Shown here piece by piece: positions 59,245 to 64,000 of a DNA stretch of 64,000 nucleotides (position 1 is the first letter of the stretch; the number at the start of each line of letters is the position of its first letter). The translations under genes were made by a program, and so were the position numbers. Location: positions 122,003 through 186,002 of the forward strand of contig NZ_FTMG01000013.1 in NCBI RefSeq assembly GCF_900155965.1, read 5' to 3'. The notes beneath the pieces are model-generated. The model was not told where the DNA came from, made no database searches, and saw only the letters and a list, made by a program, of their open reading frames with translations. Source of the DNA: Mucilaginibacter lappiensis (GTDB taxonomy: Bacteria > Bacteroidota > Bacteroidia > Sphingobacteriales > Sphingobacteriaceae).

Positions 59245-60748
59245 ATGCCATTAATTTGGCCATGGTAGCCGGTAGTTGCACGATTAGCTTACCAGGCAAC
59301 GCCACATTTAATCTATTGGGCAAAGCCAATTCATCACCCGCTTTGCCATGTATATAAATACCGATAAGACAGGCTTGCAAAGCTGTATACTTCTGAGCGA
59401 GCAGCGCCGCAATAATCCCGGTCAGCACATCGCCCATACCTCCGGACGCCATAGCCGCATTACCCGATGAGTTAAAGTAAGCCTGGCCCTCGGGCGATAA
59501 GGTTATAGTATAATCATTTTTTAAAACGATATAGATATTTAGTTTTTTGGATTGCTCTATACCAGTTTGCAGCCTTTGCCACCAGTTTTTGTGCTCTCCA
59601 AATAAGCGGTCAAACTCTTTCATGTGAGGTGTTAACACACTGCCTTCTGGCAATTTTTTCAATAATTCAGGATGTTCAGCCAACAAGTTAAGCGCGTCGG
59701 CATCAATCACGATGGGCTTTTTATAGTTTTTGATCAATGCTGATAACAATTTAAAAGCATCCTCATCTTTACCCAAACCCGGGCCTATAGCTATCGAACT
59801 AAATTTATCCCATTCTATTTCAGGCAATTTATTTTCCTTACGCACAATGGCCATAATCTCGGGCAGATAGCTGTTCAGGGCAATCAGGCCGCTTTCAGGC
59901 ACACAGACAGTTGTAAGTCCTGCCCCGGCATGAACTGCCGCCGAAGAGCTTAATAGAGCCGCACCCATGGTTTTGGCCTGCCCGGCAATAAGCAGAGCAT
60001 GCCCATAGGTCCCCTTGTTACTAAAACGCTTCCTCGGCTTCAGCCAGGCCTTTATATCCTTTTCCTCCATAAACTGGTAAACCGAGTTTAGGGATTGTAC
60101 ATATTTTTCGTCGATACCAATGTTTACCGCTTCCCAGCAATGGATGTAAGGTGCCGATTCCGGCAGTAAAAAATTGATCCGGGGTTGCTGAAAGGTGATC
60201 ACCAGGTCGGCTTCAATAGCTATAGTATCCGGCTGTATTTCTCCGTCGCAGAAAAGCCCGGTAGGTACATCAACCGCTACAACCGTTTTGTTTAAAGCAT
60301 TGATGTGTTTAACCAATCGCTCATAGTCGCCGGTAAGTGGTTTGTTCAGGCCGCTGCCTAAAAGTGCGTCGATAATGATGGAACTGTTTTCATCCGGAAG
60401 ATCGTCGCCTTTATTTATTTCACTTACCGGAATGTCAATTTGTTTTAAACGCTCCAGGTTTATATCAAAATCTGCAGAAGTTTTGTCGCTGAAACGCACT
60501 ATCCTTACGGTTAGTTCTTTATACTGATGCTGATGGAGTATACGCGCAATAGCTAATCCGTCGCCACCATTATTGCCCGTGCCACAGTAAAAACTGATGG
60601 CTTGTTTTTTATCCGGAAAATGATTGATGAACCAGCCCACAAATGCTTTGGAAGCTCGTTCCATCAGATCGACGGATGAGATGGGCTCATGGGCTATAGT
60701 ATAGGCATCAGCCTGGCGTATTTGTTCGGCAATTAATAAAGGCAGCAT
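59243..60748 (-). CDS. nnr: Bifunctional NAD(P)H-hydrate epimerase / ADP-dependent dehydratase
   Basis: A 501-residue enzyme that repairs hydrated NADH and NADPH. The N-terminal YjeF_N epimerase domain (about 1-215) shows SVDLMERASKAFVGWF, YCGTGNNGGDGLAIARIL and the SGLNKPLTGDY segment. The C-terminal ADP-dependent dehydratase domain of ribokinase-like fold (about 225-495) shows GTYGHALLIAGQAKTMGAALLSS, IAIGPGLGKDE, VIDADALNLL, LTPHMKEFDRL and the NAAMASGGMGDVLTGIIAALLAQ motif. Domain order and length are usual. Confidence 0.95.
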   Translation of the reverse strand: MLPLLIAEQIRQADAYTIAHEPISSVDLMERASKAFVGWFINHFPDKKQAISFYCGTGNNGGDGLAIARILHQHQYKELTVRIVRFSDKTSADFDINLERLKQIDIPVSEINKGDDLPDENSSIIIDALLGSGLNKPLTGDYERLVKHINALNKTVVAVDVPTGLFCDGEIQPDTIAIEADLVITFQQPRINFLLPESAPYIHCWEAVNIGIDEKYVQSLNSVYQFMEEKDIKAWLKPRKRFSNKGTYGHALLIAGQAKTMGAALLSSSAAVHAGAGLTTVCVPESGLIALNSYLPEIMAIVRKENKLPEIEWDKFSSIAIGPGLGKDEDAFKLLSALIKNYKKPIVIDADALNLLAEHPELLKKLPEGSVLTPHMKEFDRLFGEHKNWWQRLQTGIEQSKKLNIYIVLKNDYTITLSPEGQAYFNSSGNAAMASGGMGDVLTGIIAALLAQKYTALQACLIGIYIHGKAGDELALPNRLNVALPGKLIVQLPATMAKLMA

Positions 60749-60793
60749 ATTATTCTAAAGTAAGGAATAAGATGTTTTGTTTTTGTAAAGTTC

Positions 60794-61987
60794 TTAATGC
60801 CCAAAACTAAACTTACCCATCAGCACCGCGGGGTTATTGCCGATAGTCATAGGCTCGCCGCACAGGGCCTCGTTGCCCAGCAGGGCAAATAGGATAGCTT
60901 CTTTAGCATCCGGATCAATCCCCAGGCTGCCAGTATCAGCAATGTAAGCGTCTGCTAATGCCTGTTTTAAATGATTAACGACAAAGGGGTTCCTGGCACC
61001 GCCTCCGCTTATAAATACATGCAGATCATGGGCCAAGATGTTTGTGCGGATAAAATGTTCAATGGCTACCGCAGTAAACATGCTTAAGGTACTTACCAGG
61101 TCTTCGTTTTTAATGTGTTCTGTGCCTGTTCGTAACTGTGCCTGCTCTACATAGGGCAAACCGAATAACTCCGGACCTGTAGTTTTTGGAGCCTCTTCTT
61201 CAAAAAAAGCGTGATTGAGCAATGCACTCAGCAGGTCCTCGTTTACTTTACCGCTATCTGCAATAGCCGAATCTTTGTCGTACGCCATATTAAAAAATTT
61301 ACGGCATGCTGCATCGATCAGCGTATTTCCGGGACCAATATCTGTGCACAAGATTTCACTGGCATCGCCATCAGCAGGGAGATAGGTGAGGTTGGCAATC
61401 CCTCCGATATTTAACAGTATACGATTTTCTCCAGACTTACTGCCCAGCAGCACATCGCCATATAGAGCCAGGGGAGCGCCTTCGCCACCGGCAGCAATAT
61501 GTTTCTGCCTGAAATCGCTGATGGTTAGTATCCCGGTTTTTACCGCCAAGTGGTCGCCATCGCCAATTTGCAGGGTAGCATTAGGGTAATTGCCGCGGTG
61601 ATGCAGCCGTTGTGGCGCATGGTAAATAGTTTGCCCATGACTGGCTATAAAATCAACTGAGGCGGCATCTATACCCCAACCAGCCAGGGCTTCTAAAACC
61701 AGTTCGCCATGATAGTTGCCTATAAAAGCGTTCAGTAAAGTTACCTGCTCCAGATCGGCTGTTTTGCGGGCAAAAACCTGCTGCACCTCATCTTTAAAAC
61801 TTTGGGGATATGGTATGGTAATAAACTGCAGCAGCTTGAATTGTGGTTGCAAACCGCTGCTGGTAAAACTGCATAAGGCAATGTCCAATCCATCCAATGA
61901 GGTACCTGACATAAGACCGATACCAATTTTTCTTGTTTTTTGGGCGATAGTGAACAGCTGCTGCAGATTTTGATTAAACGGTAACAT
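60794..61987 (-). CDS. anmK: Anhydro-N-acetylmuramic acid kinase
   Basis: A 397-residue kinase of the actin/hexokinase fold. It phosphorylates 1,6-anhydro-MurNAc from cell-wall turnover to MurNAc-6-phosphate. Motifs: GLMSGTSLDGLDIALC (N-terminal), ASHGQTIYHAPQ, LQIGDGDHLAVKTGI, ILLNIGGIANLTYLP, TDIGPGNTLID, HVFISGGGARNPFV and DAKEAILFALLG. It is divergent from the nagB-like gene, also an amino sugar enzyme, with a perfect LacI-type palindrome between them. Confidence 0.96.
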   Translation of the reverse strand: MLPFNQNLQQLFTIAQKTRKIGIGLMSGTSLDGLDIALCSFTSSGLQPQFKLLQFITIPYPQSFKDEVQQVFARKTADLEQVTLLNAFIGNYHGELVLEALAGWGIDAASVDFIASHGQTIYHAPQRLHHRGNYPNATLQIGDGDHLAVKTGILTISDFRQKHIAAGGEGAPLALYGDVLLGSKSGENRILLNIGGIANLTYLPADGDASEILCTDIGPGNTLIDAACRKFFNMAYDKDSAIADSGKVNEDLLSALLNHAFFEEEAPKTTGPELFGLPYVEQAQLRTGTEHIKNEDLVSTLSMFTAVAIEHFIRTNILAHDLHVFISGGGARNPFVVNHLKQALADAYIADTGSLGIDPDAKEAILFALLGNEALCGEPMTIGNNPAVLMGKFSFGH

Positions 61988-62052
61988 GGCTTTAAATTAC
62001 AATTTGCTGCGTGACTTTGCAAAAGTTAAATGAATAAGAGACTTTATCCTAA

Positions 62053-62124
62053 CTCATCTCCAAAGGAGAGGGGCTTAACGCAAACGTTTGCGAATCAAAG
62101 TCCTCTCCAAGAGGAGAGGTTTTA
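62053..62124. repeat. CTCTCC-type palindromic repeat between anmK and nagB-like genes
   Basis: Left block CATCTCCAAAGGAGAGGGGC and right block CCTCTCCAAGAGGAGAGG are two small hairpins flanking a loop that contains a perfect CGCAAACGTTTGCG palindrome. Related repeats lie at 38820 and 41865. Confidence 0.7.
62079..62092. promoter_or_regulatory. Perfect LacI/PurR-type operator-like palindrome
   Basis: CGCAAACGTTTGCG is a perfect 14-base palindrome identical to the core of classical LacI-family (PurR-like) operators. It sits between the divergent anmK and nagB-like genes, 92 bases and 112 bases from their starts. Because it is inside a repeat loop, chance or repeat origin is possible. Confidence 0.45.
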
Positions 62125-62204
62125 CGTTAAATTAATAGCCGCACTACCTAAATATCTGATATATTTGTTTTGAAACAAGCATATAAACTTATTAATATTG
62201 ATAC

Positions 62205-64000
62205 ATGGCCCGATTAAATTTATTGGAAGAGACCCGGTACGAGAAGCTGCCGGTAAGCGTTTATGGTAACCAGCAAGAGGCCTCGGTAGCGGTGGCGGCT
62301 CGTATTGCAGCACTGATCCGTGATAAACAAAGCAAGGGTAAAAAAACCGTACTCGGTTTGGCTACCGGTGTTACCCCCATCCGCGTGTATGCCGAACTGA
62401 TTCGTTTACACCAGGAAGATGGTTTGTCTTTCCGTGACGTGATCACTTTCAATCTCGATGAGTATTTTCCCATGAAACCCGACGCGGCTCAAAGCTACGT
62501 TACTTTCATGTATGAGAACCTTTTCAGCCATGTAGATATTGATAAGGCCAATGTACATATCCCCGATGGCACGCTGGATAAAGATGATGTGGTGGCTTTC
62601 TGTTTAAACTATGAGCGCCAGATCGAAGAACTCGGTGGCCTTGATCTCCAGATCCTGGGTATTGGTCGTACCGGCCACATCGGTTTTAACGAGCCGGGTT
62701 CGGCTCCTAACTCGGGTACCCGTCTGGTAACCCTGGACGACCTGACCCGCAGTGATGCTGCCCGTGATTTCGGTGGTAAAGCCAATGTGCCTACCAAAGC
62801 CATCACCATGGGGATCGGTACTATTTTTAAAGCCCGCGAGATTATCCTGATGGCCTGGAGCAAGAAAAAAGCACCCATCATCAAAAAAGCGGTGGAAGGT
62901 GAAATATCGGGCGAGGTACCGGCTACTTACCTGCAATTGTCTGACCATGTAGAATTTGTACTGGATGAAGCTGCTGCTTCGGAGCTGACCCGTTTTGATA
63001 CGCCTTGGTTGGTGAAAGATTGTTCATGGGAAGATAATGTATTAAAGAAGAAAGCCGTGATCTGGCTGGCTGATACCATTGGTAAGCCGGTATTGAAACT
63101 CACTGAAGAGGATTACAATAACCACGGCATGGCGCAGCTGGCTGTGGAGCAGGGTCCGGTATACAACATCAATATTGATATTTTTAACCAGATCCAACAT
63201 ACCATTACCGGATGGCCGGGTGGTAAGCCGGATGCAGATGATTCGCAGCGTCCGGAGCGGGCTTTGCCTGCCAAAAAACGGTCGATCATTTTTTCTCCGC
63301 ACCCGGATGATGATGTGATCTCTATGGGCGGTACTTTTATCCGCCTGGTTGATCAGGGGCATGATGTGCATGTGGCCTATCAAACTTCGGGGAATACCGC
63401 CGTTTGGGATGATGATGTATTACGGTATATGGAATTTGCTATTGATTTTACCAACTCTATTGGGGAAGATTCTGGTCACCTGCATCAATTATATGAAGAG
63501 ATGCGGGCTTTTTTCCCGAATAAACAACCCAACCAGATCGATACGCAGGAGATCCGCAATGTGAAAGGTTTCATTCGTAAGACCGAGGCGATCTCGGGTG
63601 CCCGTTACGCGGGTTTACCGGATGATCATATCCATTTTATGGCTTTGCCTTTTTACGAAACCGGTAAGACCAAGAAAAATGCCGTGGGCGAGGAAGATAT
63701 CCTGCTGACCATTGAACTGTTACAAAAAGTAAAACCACAGCAGATCTTTGCTGCCGGTGATTTTGCTGATCCGAATGGTACGCATTTGGTTTGTTTTAAC
63801 ATTATCCTGGCTGCTTTGGATCGTCTGAAGGCGACTGAAGCCTGGGTTAAGGATTGCTGGTTATGGATGTACCGCGGCGCCTGGCATGAGTTTGAAACTT
63901 ATGAAATTGAAATGGCCGTGCCTTTGTCACCCCAGGAGGTGATCCGCAAGCGGAATGCTATCTTTAAACATCAGTCCCAAAAAGACCGCCCCGTTTTCCC
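62205..64000 (+). CDS. nagB: Glucosamine-6-phosphate deaminase fused to a PIG-L/LmbE deacetylase domain (truncated by window end)
   Basis: An open frame from ATG 62205 to the last base, at least 598 residues, without a stop codon in the window. The N-terminal NagB isomerase/deaminase domain (about 1-260) shows VLGLATGVTPIRVYAELI, ITFNLDEYFPM, LGIGRTGHIGFNEPGS and TKAITMGIGTI. After about residue 360, a PIG-L (LmbE) domain begins (IIFSPHPDDDVISMGGTFIRL with the HPDDD metal motif, then YAGLPDDHIHFMALPFYE, and ADPNGTHLVCF). This NagB/PIG-L fusion of about 640 residues is known in Bacteroidota. NagB releases ammonia from glucosamine-6-phosphate; the second domain may deacetylate N-acetylglucosamine derivatives. 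Being divergent from anmK fits cell-wall sugar recycling. Confidence 0.92.
   Translation, partial: MARLNLLEETRYEKLPVSVYGNQQEASVAVAARIAALIRDKQSKGKKTVLGLATGVTPIRVYAELIRLHQEDGLSFRDVITFNLDEYFPMKPDAAQSYVTFMYENLFSHVDIDKANVHIPDGTLDKDDVVAFCLNYERQIEELGGLDLQILGIGRTGHIGFNEPGSAPNSGTRLVTLDDLTRSDAARDFGGKANVPTKAITMGIGTIFKAREIILMAWSKKKAPIIKKAVEGEISGEVPATYLQLSDHVEFVLDEAAASELTRFDTPWLVKDCSWEDNVLKKKAVIWLADTIGKPVLKLTEEDYNNHGMAQLAVEQGPVYNINIDIFNQIQHTITGWPGGKPDADDSQRPERALPAKKRSIIFSPHPDDDVISMGGTFIRLVDQGHDVHVAYQTSGNTAVWDDDVLRYMEFAIDFTNSIGEDSGHLHQLYEEMRAFFPNKQPNQIDTQEIRNVKGFIRKTEAISGARYAGLPDDHIHFMALPFYETGKTKKNAVGEEDILLTIELLQKVKPQQIFAAGDFADPNGTHLVCFNIILAALDRLKATEAWVKDCWLWMYRGAWHEFETYEIEMAVPLSPQEVIRKRNAIFKHQSQKDRPVF

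Noticed and set aside
1..64000. tRNA, rRNA, transposase or phage genes
   Set aside because: I looked for TTCGAATC-type T loops, rRNA-like stretches and transposase or integrase motifs and found none; mobile signals are limited to non-coding repeats.

Overview
This 64 kb window is chromosomal DNA of a Bacteroidota bacterium, most likely family Sphingobacteriaceae and probably Mucilaginibacter or a close relative. This is inferred from the protein families present, the scarcity of Shine-Dalgarno motifs, several start regions preceded by a TAnnTTTG-type -7 box, and many hairpin-forming intergenic repeats. No tRNA, rRNA, CRISPR array, transposase or prophage gene was seen.

Layout: (1) 0.2-2.8 kb, a secreted Gly/Trp-rich protein, an LpoB-like lipoprotein and a TPR-like lipoprotein. 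(2) 4.1-10.7 kb, a plus-strand cassette of ECF sigma factor, FecR anti-sigma factor, SusC with an STN signalling domain, and SusD. (3) 10.8-14.2 kb, a copper group: a small His/Cys-rich protein, a DUF3347 protein and a multicopper oxidase with a C-terminal beta-barrel-like extension; a seven-heme cytochrome c follows on the other strand. (4) 15.9-22.8 kb, a second sigma/FecR/SusC-STN/SusD cassette on the minus strand. (5) 23.1-30.8 kb, a COG0523 metallochaperone GTPase overlapping lgt, an S46 dipeptidyl-peptidase, a thioredoxin-reductase-like flavoprotein and a TonB receptor. The GTPase and the flavoprotein share the same dyad operator. (6) 31-35.4 kb, a sugar module: MFS sugar porter and phosphomannose-isomerase-like protein, divergent from a GntR/UTRA regulator. 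(7) 36.4-43.2 kb, an aldehyde dehydrogenase, a repeat-rich island with a small orphan gene between two near-identical hairpin repeats, a LysR-controlled mdaB/ygiN/aldo-keto reductase operon, and an HxlR regulator divergent from a metallo-beta-lactamase-fold hydrolase. (8) 43-46 kb, a secreted protein and a LytS/LytTR two-component pair. (9) 46-64 kb, mostly core genes: asparaginase, TatD, two FKBP isomerases, a DHH phosphoesterase, ndk, dciA, recF, a TPR membrane protein, ribH, a 37-residue lipoprotein, YtxJ, lipA, a sigma/RskA pair, nnrDE, anmK and a NagB/PIG-L fusion cut by the window end.

The most notable signals are the shared Fur/Zur-like operator (23015-23035 and 28103-28123), the oxidase with a barrel-like C-terminus, the repeat-flanked orphan gene (38241-38742), a perfect LacI/PurR-type palindrome between anmK and the nagB-like gene, a possible small RNA at about 59.0-59.2 kb, and at least five families of palindromic intergenic repeats. 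I saw no single large undescribed system such as a new defence island.
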